From Tomitella biformata AHU 1821 (GTDB taxonomy: Bacteria; Actinomycetota; Actinomycetes; Mycobacteriales; Mycobacteriaceae): DNA of 42,216 bases. Of the stretch, positions 8,145 to 17,200 are shown piece by piece. The position numbers and the translations under genes are program-made. Below the pieces are notes generated by a model, which was not told where the DNA came from, made no database searches, and was given only the letters and a program-made list of their open reading frames with translations. Position 1 is the first letter of the stretch; each line of letters starts with the position of its first letter. The stretch is from assembly GCF_000524475.1 (NCBI RefSeq), contig NZ_BAVQ01000015.1:1-42216 (forward strand), written 5' to 3'.

Positions 8145-8164
8145 TGAAGGTTTGGTAAAGAAGG
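8145..8164 (+). promoter_or_regulatory. Candidate CopR-type response regulator binding site
   Basis: TGAAGGTTT and TAAAGAAGG stand as an imperfect direct repeat separated by two bases in the gap between the divergent DUF305 cluster and the response regulator gene. From memory, the Corynebacterium glutamicum copper regulator CopR binds TGAAGATTT repeats with the same 2-base spacing. The first half agrees in 8 of 9 positions; the second half agrees poorly. Confidence 0.45.
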
Positions 8165-8209
8165 GCGACCGGGACTACGCGGCCGGGCGGTGCTGGCGAT
8201 GATGGAGCC

Positions 8210-9010
8210 ATGGCCACCCACCCCGACACCGTCGCCACGACCAACCCCACAGCCTCAGAGACGCGCCTGCCCACCGGGCTGCGGGCGATGGTCGTCGAGG
8301 ACGAGGCGTCGCTGGCAGTACTCATCTCCTCATATTTGGAGCGCGACGGATTCGAGGTGGCCATCACCGGCGACGGGCACGACGCGCTGGACCTCGCGCG
8401 GCAATTCGACCCCGACATCGTGGTCCTCGACCTGGGCCTACCCGGTCTAGACGGCGTCGAGGTCTGCCGGCAGCTGCGCACGTTCTCCGACGCGTACGTC
8501 GTGATGCTCACCGCCCGCGCCGAGGAGATCGACACCGTCATCGGGCTCTCCGTCGGCGCCGACGACTACCAGACAAAGCCATTCAGCCCCCGCGAGCTGA
8601 TGGCCCGCATCCAGGCCATGATGCGCCGCCCCCGCGCGCGGGCCGCCGTCTCACCGGGCGCAGACCCATCAGAGGGGTCACGCCAGCGTGAGGTCCGCGC
8701 CATCGGGGGCCTGTCCATCGACATTGACGCCCGCGAAGTGGCCGTCGACGATGCCCCTGTGTCGTTGACCCGCACGGAGTTCGACGTGCTGGCGGCGTTG
8801 TCGAAGGACCCCGGCTTCGTGCTCTCCCGCGCCCAGCTGATCGCCGCGGTGTGGGGGCCGTCGTGGGTGAGCGACGAGCACCTGGTGGATGTGCACATCG
8901 GCCACCTACGCCGCAAGCTCGGCGACGACGCCACCCTCGGCCGTTACGTACGCACCGTCCGCGGCGTCGGCTACCGAATGGGCACGGGCCAGAGGGGAAC
9001 GGCGCAGTGA
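8210..9010 (+). CDS. OmpR/PhoB-family response regulator, probably copper-responsive
   Basis: The 266-residue protein has a receiver domain (about 26-140) with D74 as phosphoacceptor in VVLDLGLPG and K123 in TKPFSP, a linker rich in Arg and Pro, and a winged-helix effector domain (about 170-255) with the typical HIGHLRRKLGDD and VRGVGYRMG motifs. It is transcribed away from the DUF305-copB cluster and overlaps the kinase gene by GTGA. Location strongly suggests it controls the copper genes, as CopRS or CutRS systems do, but the signal cannot be read from the sequence. The ATG at 8210 has GGAG unusually close, so the start may be slightly different. Confidence 0.93.
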   Translation: MATHPDTVATTNPTASETRLPTGLRAMVVEDEASLAVLISSYLERDGFEVAITGDGHDALDLARQFDPDIVVLDLGLPGLDGVEVCRQLRTFSDAYVVMLTARAEEIDTVIGLSVGADDYQTKPFSPRELMARIQAMMRRPRARAAVSPGADPSEGSRQREVRAIGGLSIDIDAREVAVDDAPVSLTRTEFDVLAALSKDPGFVLSRAQLIAAVWGPSWVSDEHLVDVHIGHLRRKLGDDATLGRYVRTVRGVGYRMGTGQRGTAQ

Positions 9011-10122
9011 CCCCGCCCGGCAAGCTCGCCGCGACCAGCTTCGGCACCCGGCTTCTCGTCGCGGTGACTGCGGTGGTCGTCGGCTGCGCCGTCAGCGCAT
9101 GGCTGGTCGCGGCCGCCGTCGCGCCCGGCATCTTCCACGACCACCTCGGCCGGGCCGGCATCGACCAGCACTCCGGCGAGGCCGCCCATGTCGAGGAGGC
9201 CTACACCTGGTCGATGATCCTGACCTGGTCGATCGCGCTGGCGGTCGCGGTGCTGCTTGCCCTGGTCGTCAGCTGGGTCATCGCGCGCCGGGTCCAACGC
9301 TCTATCGCCGCTGTGACCGCGTCCGCGGCGCAGATCACGGGCGGGCGCTACGGGGTCCGCGTCGCCGGCCCCGGTCTGGGCCGCGAGTTCGACCAGCTCA
9401 CCGCAGCCTTCAACGAGCTCGCCCACCGGCTCGAGGAGACCGAGGGCACCCGCAGGCAGATGCTCTCCGACCTCGCCCATGAAATGCGCACGCCCCTGGC
9501 CACCCTCGACTCGTACCTCGAGGCCCTCGAAGACGGCGTCCGCGAGCTCGACGCCGACACGATGGAGATCTTGCGCCTGAGCACCCATCGCCTGGGCCGC
9601 CTGGCCCGCGACATCACCGCGGTCTCCCGCGCGGAGGAGGGCCGCGACCGTATCGCTGCGGTCTCCATCCCGGCGGCCGAGCTGATCGACACCGCGATCC
9701 GCAGTGTCCAGGAGCGCTACGACGACAAGGCCGTCGCACTGAGCGGGCACGCGCGGGGCGCGGCAATAGTATTCGTGGACCCCGACCGGATGGGCCAGGT
9801 ACTCGGAAACCTGCTGGACAACGCCCTGCGCCACACGCCCACCGGCGGCGCGGTCACGGTCACCGGCCGCATGGCGGACTCCCACCACGTGGAGATCATC
9901 GTCGCTGACAACGGCGAGGGGATCGCTCCGGATCATCTCGAGCATCTGTTTGACCGGTTCTACCGGGCCGACGCCGCTCGCGATCGCCGGCACGGCGGCA
10001 GCGGGATCGGGCTGACGATCACCCGCGCACTGGTGGAGGCGCACGGGGGCACAGTCTCCGCCTACAGCGACGGGCCGAGCCGCGGCGCGGCGTTCACCGT
10101 GCGACTGCCTGCGATTGAATAG
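9007..10122 (+). CDS. Sensor histidine kinase, partner of the adjacent response regulator
   Basis: The 371-residue membrane kinase begins at GTG 9007, overlapping the regulator stop. It has two membrane helices (about 15-37 and 73-97) with a short, roughly 35-residue external loop containing several His and acidic residues, which could bind metal. A HAMP region follows, then the dimerisation domain with H158 in LAHEMRTPLA, and an HATPase domain with NLLDNALRHTP, DNGEGI and the G2 box GGSGIGLTI. All catalytic boxes are intact. Copper or silver sensing is inferred from the neighbours. Confidence 0.93.
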   Translation: MTPPGKLAATSFGTRLLVAVTAVVVGCAVSAWLVAAAVAPGIFHDHLGRAGIDQHSGEAAHVEEAYTWSMILTWSIALAVAVLLALVVSWVIARRVQRSIAAVTASAAQITGGRYGVRVAGPGLGREFDQLTAAFNELAHRLEETEGTRRQMLSDLAHEMRTPLATLDSYLEALEDGVRELDADTMEILRLSTHRLGRLARDITAVSRAEEGRDRIAAVSIPAAELIDTAIRSVQERYDDKAVALSGHARGAAIVFVDPDRMGQVLGNLLDNALRHTPTGGAVTVTGRMADSHHVEIIVADNGEGIAPDHLEHLFDRFYRADAARDRRHGGSGIGLTITRALVEAHGGTVSAYSDGPSRGAAFTVRLPAIE

Positions 10123-10154
10123 CCCAGAGCCCCCGAGCCTCTAAAAGGCGGGCG

Positions 10155-10188
10155 CACCGGACACCGTCACCGTCGGCGATATCCGGTG
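10155..10188 (+). terminator. Possible terminator of the two-component operon
   Basis: CACCGGA and TCCGGTG form a 7-bp stem with a 20-base loop 33 bases after the kinase stop, followed by CCTTTGTCC. There is no long T-run, so the call is tentative. Confidence 0.3.
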
Positions 10189-10416
10189 GCCTTTGTCCCC
10201 GTTAGGCTGGTCTGGGCTATTCAGCTGACCGGACCACTATTCAAATTCGTTGCGCCACGGGTGACATGCGCGAGGCCGGTCCAGACTGGGCGGGCGGCCA
10301 CCGCCACCAGGAGGACGGGCGAGGTGGGCTTGGCCTTCGGCACTGCAACCAGCTGTCGGTAACGCACCGGATCGTGGCCGACGGCGAGTTCTGATATGTA
10401 TTGAGTGGGCCTTCAC

Positions 10417-10520
10417 AAACACCTCCGGAGGTGCAAGTAAGGGAATGTACGAAGTTCCCCACTTCGCCGAGGCCCTGGGACGTTGACGCGCCCCGCCTCG
10501 CGCACCACCGGAGGTGTTTT
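10417..10520. repeat. Facing inverted repeats around a palindrome
   Basis: AACACCTCCGGAGGTG (containing the perfect palindrome CACCTCCGGAGGTG at 10420-10433) is mirrored by CACCACCGGAGGTGTTTT at 10503-10520; one base differs in the core. They could be paired protein-binding sites or the ends of a lost small element. Confidence 0.4.
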
Positions 10521-10607
10521 CCGTATCTATCATCACCATCGCTCCAGTCACACCGTCCACCATCGCATGCGCCAAAAACTACAAAAATTCATGATACTTC
10601 TGCAAAA

Positions 10608-10638
10608 GTTACACTCCTGTTGTTAGTATTGCAGCATG
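10608..10638 (+). promoter_or_regulatory. Promoter shared in form with the second abiEi gene
   Basis: TTACACTCCTG then TAGTATTGCAGCATG precedes this gene, while TTACACCCAGG then TATTATTGCGCCATG precedes the gene at 12063. The shared TTACAC and TATTG elements directly before the ATG suggest a conserved promoter/operator and a very short or absent leader. Confidence 0.45.
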
Positions 10639-11394
10639 AGCGCGAGTTTTTCAGCACTAGACCTGGCAGGACTCGCTGCCGGGCAATGGGGCCTGTTCAC
10701 CACCGCCCAGGCCCGGACCGTCGGCGTCTCGCCTCAGCAGCTCGCCCGGCTCGCCGAGCGCGGCATCGTCGAGCGGCTTCGCCACGGCGCCTACCGCATC
10801 AGCGGCGCCCCCATCTCGCGCGAGGAGCAGCTTCGGGCGGCGTGGCTGATGATCGAGCCCGCAGCCACCGCGGATGACCAGCTCAACCAGCAGCAACCGG
10901 CGGTTGTCTCTCATCGGTCCGCGGCGAAGCTTCATGGTCTCGGAGACGCTGATGCCGATGTCATGGAATTCATCGTTGCCCGCCGCAAGCAGTCCCGCCT
11001 CACCGATGTCCGGTACCGCGTCGCGGCCCTCGCACCGGAAAGGTGGACGCTGATCGACGGGCTGCCGGTCACCACGGTGCTCTCGACGGTCGAGGATCTC
11101 GCCGCGGATCACCTCGACGGCGGACACCTGGCTGGCATTGTCCGCGACGCGGTCATCACCTGCCGTCTCGACCCCGACGACGCCGCAGCTGCCCTTCGCC
11201 CCTACGCGCACACCTACGGCGCCCCGTTGGGTGATGGCTCAGGTCTACTGGATCGTTTCCTCGCCGAGGCCGGCGTCCCCGAGTCCACGCGGCGGCTGAG
11301 CCAGCGGCTGACGGTGAACCGCGATGCCGCCATCGCCGCAGCACACGATGCCCTGGCCGAGGCCATGCGACGATCTCGCGGGATCAACGCCTAG
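10636..11394 (+). CDS. AbiEi-type antitoxin without an adjacent toxin
   Basis: The 252-residue protein starts with a winged-helix region (GLFTTAQARTVGVSPQQLARL, broken by the usual turn) and carries the AbiEi core with VVSHRSAAKLHGLGD and IDGLPVTT, followed by a C-terminal domain. It closely parallels the second AbiEi at 12063 over its first 200 residues but is shorter by about 85. AbiEi proteins repress their own operon and neutralise AbiEii nucleotidyltransferase toxins. No toxin follows it; the next gene is a small acidic protein. It may be an orphan, cross-talk with the pair downstream, or act with an unrelated partner. Confidence 0.82.
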   Translation: MSASFSALDLAGLAAGQWGLFTTAQARTVGVSPQQLARLAERGIVERLRHGAYRISGAPISREEQLRAAWLMIEPAATADDQLNQQQPAVVSHRSAAKLHGLGDADADVMEFIVARRKQSRLTDVRYRVAALAPERWTLIDGLPVTTVLSTVEDLAADHLDGGHLAGIVRDAVITCRLDPDDAAAALRPYAHTYGAPLGDGSGLLDRFLAEAGVPESTRRLSQRLTVNRDAAIAAAHDALAEAMRRSRGINA

Positions 11395-11440
11395 CTCCGC
11401 CCAGCAGGGCAGACTGGAAGCAGCACCGGAAAGAGGCCAG

Positions 11441-11653
11441 ATGACTAAGAAGATTGACCCTGAACTGGCGGCTCGGCTGCGTGAGGAGTCCGAGGACAGC
11501 AAGAAAGATCCGTATCCCTCCGGGGTGGCGGGCAGCCGTCCGAACCGGCAGCCCTCCCTGGCCGAGGAACAGGAACAAGCCAGGATCGGCGGCGACGCCA
11601 ACCACATCCCGCCGTCGACCGCAGATACGCGAGAGCGCCCCGATCAGGACTAG
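11441..11653 (+). CDS. Small hydrophilic protein of unknown function
   Basis: This 70-residue protein is unrecognised. It starts at ATG 11441 with AAAGAGG just upstream and is rich in Glu, Asp, Lys, Pro and Ser (IDPELAARLREESEDSKKD, then LAEEQEQARIGGDANHIPP), so it is probably largely disordered. It follows the orphan antitoxin gene by 46 bp and is itself followed by a good hairpin terminator, so the two may form an operon. It has no similarity to AbiEii toxins. Confidence 0.5.
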   Translation: MTKKIDPELAARLREESEDSKKDPYPSGVAGSRPNRQPSLAEEQEQARIGGDANHIPPSTADTRERPDQD

Positions 11654-11662
11654 AAACGAGGG

Positions 11663-11695
11663 AAGCCGCCGTTCCCTTCCGGGCGACGGCGGTTT
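11663..11695 (+). terminator. Rho-independent-like terminator
   Basis: AAGCCGCCG and CGGCGGTTT pair over 9 positions (one G-T wobble) with a 15-base loop, 10 bases after the stop of the small hydrophilic protein. The 3' arm ends in TTT. Confidence 0.6.
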
Positions 11696-12062
11696 CAACA
11701 AACCCGGACCAGGCCGGGAATACGTCAGTAACTCTACCGTGAGCACGTGTCCAATTCACTCGACGGACACCGCGACGCGAGCTCCGGCAACGGCCCACGG
11801 GTCGTCGCGCCCGATTGGGATGTTGGTGGCCGCCAGTCGACCTGGCCGGCGCCGGGGCGATGTATGACTGTTTATGAGCAGATATGAGTGATTCACTCAT
11901 AGATGCCCTGACATCCCCCCGGATGAAGGCCCCGACCCCGACTCCCCAGTCGGGAGCCACCGCACTCTCTACGCGACAACGGCCCTCCCCAAGGCTGCCC
12001 CGCCGACAGCAACCAAACATCACATGGCGAAATAATTACACCCAGGATGGTATTATTGCGCC
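11696..12062 (+). other. Gene-free region with a 19-bp palindrome
   Basis: No convincing gene. It contains the palindrome TATGAGTGA-T-TCACTCATA at 11883-11901, preceded by related ATGACTG and TATGAGCA motifs, which look like repressor sites. The final part (12024-12062) is AT-rich and holds the promoter of the abiEi/abiEii operon, with AATAAT and ATTATT facing each other. Confidence 0.55.
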
Positions 12063-13076
12063 ATGGTTAGCGATAGCCCCGCCGATAGTGTGGTGGGTCT
12101 TGCCTCGGAGCAATGGGGTCTGGTCACCAGCCGCCAGGCCCGCGCCGCCGCATCGGTGACCCCCCAGCAGCTCAAACGCATGGCTGACGCGGGCTATCTG
12201 GAGCGGCTACACCACGGCATCTACCGTCTCGCCCGCTTCCCCCACGACGAGCACCAGAACGAGCGGGTCGCGTGGCTGGCCCTGGACCCAGCACGGGTGA
12301 TGTGGGAACGCCTCGACGAAGATGTGCCCACCGGCGTGCTCTCGCACCGCACCGCCGCACACCTGCACCAGCTCGGTGATCTCGACGCCGACGTCGTCGA
12401 GATCACCGCACTCCGTCGGCACCGCCTGTCCATCCCCGACGTCGCCATCTACCGCGGCCCGCTCGCCCGCGATAATTGGCAGGTCATCGACGGACTGCCC
12501 GTGACCACCCCTGTGCGCACCATCGCCGACCTCGCCGCCGCCGGCACCGACTCCGGACACCTCGCCGCAGTCGTCCGCGACACGCTGGCCCGCGACCTCG
12601 CCACCATCGAGGACACCACCGCGGCTCTCGCACCGCACGCGTTCGCCTATGGCCACCGCGCTCTCGACGGGCCAGGCTTCCTGGACTCGCTCATCCAGGA
12701 GGCAGGCGTGCCGGCCACCACCCTGGCCCTGGCCGATATCACTCGCCGACTCTCCGCCGCGGTCTCCCCCGTCCGCCCAGATCTCCTCCGCGCTATCTCG
12801 GCCGATCTCGCGGCGCAGCACTTCGAGGAACTCACCGCCGAGCTCGCCCGCCTGGCCTCGCCCACGATGGACGATATCGCCGATTCTGCCTCTGCCACCG
12901 GCGCTCTCACCCAGGCACTGTCCTCGGCAACAGGGCTGAAGGAGATCGCCCGCGTCCTGCGCGAGCTTCCGCAGCCGAACTCTCTCAACACCTTCCTCGC
13001 TGCGGCCCGCACGGACCCAGCTGGCCTTGAGGCCCTCCTGAATGCGGCCCCTCTATCGAAAGGCCACCAGCAGTGA
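12063..13076 (+). CDS. abiEi: AbiEi antitoxin/autorepressor of a type IV toxin-antitoxin pair
   Basis: The 337-residue protein has an N-terminal winged helix (QWGLVTSRQARAAASVTPQQ region, about 17-60), the AbiEi core with VLSHRTAAHLHQLGDLDADVV and VIDGLPVTTPVRT, and a helical C-terminal extension that the shorter copy at 10636 lacks. In characterised AbiE systems this protein represses transcription and neutralises the toxin without stable binding. Its stop overlaps the toxin start by GTGA. A strong promoter-like AT-rich sequence lies directly before the ATG. Confidence 0.88.
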   Translation: MVSDSPADSVVGLASEQWGLVTSRQARAAASVTPQQLKRMADAGYLERLHHGIYRLARFPHDEHQNERVAWLALDPARVMWERLDEDVPTGVLSHRTAAHLHQLGDLDADVVEITALRRHRLSIPDVAIYRGPLARDNWQVIDGLPVTTPVRTIADLAAAGTDSGHLAAVVRDTLARDLATIEDTTAALAPHAFAYGHRALDGPGFLDSLIQEAGVPATTLALADITRRLSAAVSPVRPDLLRAISADLAAQHFEELTAELARLASPTMDDIADSASATGALTQALSSATGLKEIARVLRELPQPNSLNTFLAAARTDPAGLEALLNAAPLSKGHQQ

Positions 13077-14023
13077 GCACTCCCGCGCGTTCGCCAGCCG
13101 CTGTCCGGGCAAGCCTGACCGACCGACTCGGCGCACGTGCGAAAGCCACCGGGCAGAGCGTCAACCTCGTGCGCCGCCAGTTCGTGATGAGCCGTTTCCT
13201 CACGCGCGTTTTCGACGCAGACCCGGATCTGTGGATCCTCAAGGGCGGGATCGGCATGATGGTCCGACTCCCCCAGTCCCGCTACAGCAAAGACATCGAC
13301 CTGCTGATCGCAAACGACACCGCTGATCCCATCGAGGAGCTGCGACGCACCGTGCGCGATCACCACCTCGACCACTTCCGCTTCGAAGTCGGCCCACCCC
13401 GCCCCCTCGCCGATCAAAAAGGCTCCAAAGTCACGGTCATCGCCCTGCTCGGCGGCCGCACATTCGACACGTTCTCCATCGACATCGTCGATAGTCGGCG
13501 CGAGCTCGTCGGGCAGGTCGAGCGCCACCCGATCCCCCGGCTGGTCGACACCGACGACTTCACCCCTGAGACCAGCGTGTTGCTCTATCCCCTGGCGGAT
13601 CAGATCGCCGACAAGCTGTGCGCGATGTACGAGGTCCATGGGGCGGCCAGTACCGCGTCGGGTCGCTACCGCGACCTCGTCGACCTTCTCCTGATCGCCA
13701 TGTTCTTGCCCATCGACCTCGCCACCACCGCCCAAGCCGTCGAGCGTGAACGCACTGTCCGCGGAATCCCCGCACTGCCCACCACCCTCGTCTCCCCCGG
13801 CCCGAGTTGGACCACCCACTGGTCGGCGAACGCCAAGAAAAGCCCACTCACCAGCGAACACCACGACCTCGACACCGCTCTCGCCGTGGCGGGGAACTGC
13901 TACAACCACATCCTCGCTGCACTGCCCACAGCACAGCGAAACGCTGAGTGGGACCATCAGCGCCGCACCTGGATGCAGGACAGGCCGAGTGCTGACGTCC
14001 GCACGGCGGATCCCGCCACATAG
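13073..14023 (+). CDS. abiEii: AbiEii nucleotidyltransferase toxin
   Basis: The 316-residue protein has the AbiEii/AbiGii motifs: LKGGIGMMVR (about 56-65), RYSKDIDLL with the catalytic acidic pair D74 and D76, ADQIADKLCAMYE in the middle, and RYRDLVDLLL. These match the nucleotidyltransferase fold that transfers nucleotides to tRNA in studied relatives and halts growth after phage infection. Translation starts at GTG 13073 inside the antitoxin stop. All catalytic residues I can identify are present, so it should be active. It serves plasmid stabilisation and possibly phage defence. Confidence 0.92.
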   Translation: MSTPARSPAAVRASLTDRLGARAKATGQSVNLVRRQFVMSRFLTRVFDADPDLWILKGGIGMMVRLPQSRYSKDIDLLIANDTADPIEELRRTVRDHHLDHFRFEVGPPRPLADQKGSKVTVIALLGGRTFDTFSIDIVDSRRELVGQVERHPIPRLVDTDDFTPETSVLLYPLADQIADKLCAMYEVHGAASTASGRYRDLVDLLLIAMFLPIDLATTAQAVERERTVRGIPALPTTLVSPGPSWTTHWSANAKKSPLTSEHHDLDTALAVAGNCYNHILAALPTAQRNAEWDHQRRTWMQDRPSADVRTADPAT

Positions 14024-14032
14024 AAAAGGCGA

Positions 14033-14066
14033 AAGCCCCGGGTCCGCGAGCGGAGTACCGAGGCTT
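14033..14066. terminator. Hairpin between converging abiEii and relaxase genes
   Basis: AAGCC-C-CGG and CCG-A-GGCTT form a 9-position stem with one mismatch, 10 bases after the abiEii stop. On the minus strand it is followed by CTTTCGCCTTTTC, so it may serve the relaxase transcript as well. Confidence 0.45.
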
Positions 14067-14234
14067 CCAGATCGTGGCCTAAGCAACATGACAACGTCAT
14101 CGGTCCGCAAAGGCTTACATCCAGCATGTTAGGCACATCGGGAGTCACATGGCAACGGGCACCGAGGACTGTGTCGAACGCTGGATCAGCACAGCCACGC
14201 CGCAACGATCTGTCCATATGTCGTTGCTCCGCCG

Positions 14235-17200
14235 TTAGAGGTCGAGGTCGTATCCGGTCGCGCGGTCGTGCGACGGCTCCGAGACGGTCCTCGGTTCTTC
14301 TGCGTCTCTGCTGGCTCCGGGTCTGTTGAGGAGGTCGCGTATGGAGCGGGGATGCGATTGCGCCGCCGTAGACAAGCCAGAGATCTCGCCCTTCGGCCGT
14401 GCTGTTTTCTGTGCCGGAGTGCCATCGCTGTCGGCCCCTGCGGCGGTATCCGCTGGCCTGGGCTCCGTGGGCAGGTCAGCGCGAGCACGGTCCTCCGCCG
14501 CCCTGTGCGCGGGCGCGAGAGCTTCTCGCCGGTCCACCTCCGCCCTGATCCCGGCGGCGCCGCCCTTGATCTTCCGCATCGCGGTGTCCGCGCGGCTGAT
14601 CTGCGCATCGAGCGCGGCAACCTCACGTTTGTCCATCGCCGCGGCGGCCGCGAGGTCCGGCACGTTCAGATGCCGTGCGTCGGCCTCGATCCGGGACCAC
14701 TGGTCTTCCGGAGGCATCATCGCGGCCCACCGTGCCCGGCGGTCCTCGAGCGGCTGCAGTTGTGCGGTGATCGCGGCCAACGCCGTGTTGGGGCGGTGCT
14801 TGCGGAACATTTTCTTCGGCGTCTCGGTCTCCGCGGCGAGGCGCTTGCGCCACTGCGCGATCTCGTAGTCGAGCCCGCGGATCGCGTCGATCTGCTGTGC
14901 TGCCTCCCGTGTTGCCAGGACTGCCTGTGCCCGTGTGACCTCGGGCCGGGTGGTGATGATCCGCTCCCGCTCGGCCACCGCCTCGCCCCGTCCGCTCCGT
15001 GTTTCCTTCCATTGGGACCGGTGCTGGTCGTAAGCGCCGCGCAGTTCCGCTTCGGTGAGCCGGGCCAGAGCACCGGTTGGCAGGGTCGGTGCGGTCGCCG
15101 GCTCCCGCTCAGGAACAGGCACCGGGTTGTTCAGGTGGGCGCGTAGTTGCCGTGCCCAGTCCGCGAGGTCGCGGTCCATCCCGGCGTAGGCCGGCGGCAT
15201 GGGCGGCACCTCCATCGCCTGCACGCGGCTCTCCGCACCAAGTCGTGCGCCAAGGACGCCGGCCACATTCTCGGCCGTCGTGATCTCGCCGCGGGACAGC
15301 GCGCTTTCGAGTGCGGACCGCGGGTCGTGGCCGGCGTCGTGGATACGGCCGAGCGCGGCCCGCAGCGTCTCGTAGGCCTCGGGATGTGCCTGAGCGCGGT
15401 CATCATCCGCGGTGCCGAGCACGCCGGCGATCACTCCGCTGATCCACTGATCCCGCAGCAATGACTGCCCGTGGGTGTAGGCGGTCAGTTGCGCCTTGCG
15501 GCTGGTCGCCTCTTCTAGTGCGTTCTGGATCTGGACGGAGGCGGCGACGGTGTGGTCGTCGCGGCTGAGCACTGCCGTCAGGCGCGTGAGCGCGTCGAGC
15601 TGGTCGGGCTCGGCGTCGAGTTGGTGGACCTCGATATCGGCGTCGAGGTCGATCGAGTCTGACACATACGCGTGGTTGCTCTTGCGGCCCCTTGTGAGCG
15701 CGACGTAGGCACCGGCGCGGTCGGTGTTCTTGCCGATCACCGCACGGGAGATATCGACGGTCATGCCCTGGGCGCGGTGGATGGTGGAGGCGTAGCCGAG
15801 CTGGGTGAACTTCTGCACATAGGTAGCCGGAAGGGTCACGGAGCCTTCGTGCTCGATGTGCCGCACGGTCAGCGATCCATCGGTGTTGACGGCTTTCACG
15901 GTCCAGAGGTCGCCGTTGAGGACGGCGGCGCCGGGGCGGGTGCCGCCGACGGTGCGGAGCTGCCGGTTGTTCGAGCGGGTGACCACGCGATCGCCCACGA
16001 ATGCGGACTGTCCATCCGCCAGCGCGGCGGTCGTGCCGTCGTCGGCGACTGCGCCGCGGTCCTGGTTCCACAGTTGGGCGCGGGAGTTGAGCCCGTAGAT
16101 CTCGTTGTTGGTCGAGGCGAGCATCAGCGACTTGTCCCCGGCCTCCGTGTCGGCAACGAATCCGGCGAAGACACTGTCGAGGAGTTCGGTGGTGGTGCCG
16201 GCGGTGATCCATCCGCGCTGCGCGAACATGCCGAGCGCTTCTGGGTCGCCTTGGCGCAGCAGCAGCGAGTTCTCTGCTTGCTCGGCGTCCGCGCCGAACC
16301 GCACCACGTCGGACAGTTCGGGGGCATGGGTGTCACCTGCGAGCATCCGCAGCGCCCCGCCGGTCTCCACGGCGTCGAGCTGCGCCGGGTCACCGAGCAG
16401 ACGGACCACAGCGCCGTACTCGGCTGCGATCTCCGCAATGGCGGCGAGGTCTTTCGTGGACGCCATCGCGGCCTCATCGACCAAGAACATCGTGCCCGGC
16501 GCGATGGTCATGCCCCTCGGCAGCGTCCGTGCCGGGATGCCCTTGTTCGCGAGCAGGCCGCGCCAGGCGTAGGTCATCGAGGCGATGGTGCGCCCGTCGG
16601 TGGCGACCTCATCGCCGAGCACCGTCGCGGCAGCCGCCGACGGGGCGAGGGCGATCACGTCGCGGCCCTCGGCCTTCCAGATGCGGACCACGGCGGACAT
16701 AGCGGTGGTCTTTCCGGCGCCGGCGGGGCCGGTGCCGACAGCGAGCGCGGTGCCGGACTGGCAGAAGTGCCCAACCAGTGCAGCCTGGCCGGGGTTGAGG
16801 TCTCGGCCCGACTCTTCCCGCAACTGTGCGAACACCGCGGCGGCGCTGGCGTCGTAGGCGCTGTAGACCGTCGGCTCGGAGGCCGCGACCCGCAGGGACT
16901 CCTCGGCCTCCAAGATCTCGACGGACGTGTAGGTCTGTTCGTTGTGGCGGGCGAACACCGACTGCCCATCGCGGCGGCGCAACGCGGCCGGTACCCCGGT
17001 GTCCACGTCCACGGACAGGCGCACCGAATGCTCAGCGATCGCGGCGGTGACGGTCTGCTCGATCGCCTCCCGCCGCTCGTCCTCGGTGGCGAACGCGAAG
17101 TACGCGCTGATTGCCTCGGCGCGGGCGCGCACATGCACCGGGGTCCAGTCGGCCCTGCGCTCAGAGACCAAGGCGACGACGGCATTCGCCGCGGCTTCCT

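Larger units (their letters stand above)
10123..10635 (+). other. Gene-free region after the kinase gene
   Basis: No convincing gene is seen. The segment contains an inverted repeat CACCGGA...TCCGGTG (10155-10188), which may terminate the two-component transcript, and two related sequences facing each other (10417-10433 and 10503-10520) built on ACACCTCCGG. The last 30 bases hold the promoter of the next gene. Short frames here have no recognisable similarity. Confidence 0.6.

Noticed and set aside
11884-12159. Open frame starting at the 19-bp palindrome
   Set aside because: Runs into the abiEi start in another frame, no ribosome site, no similarity; more likely regulatory DNA.
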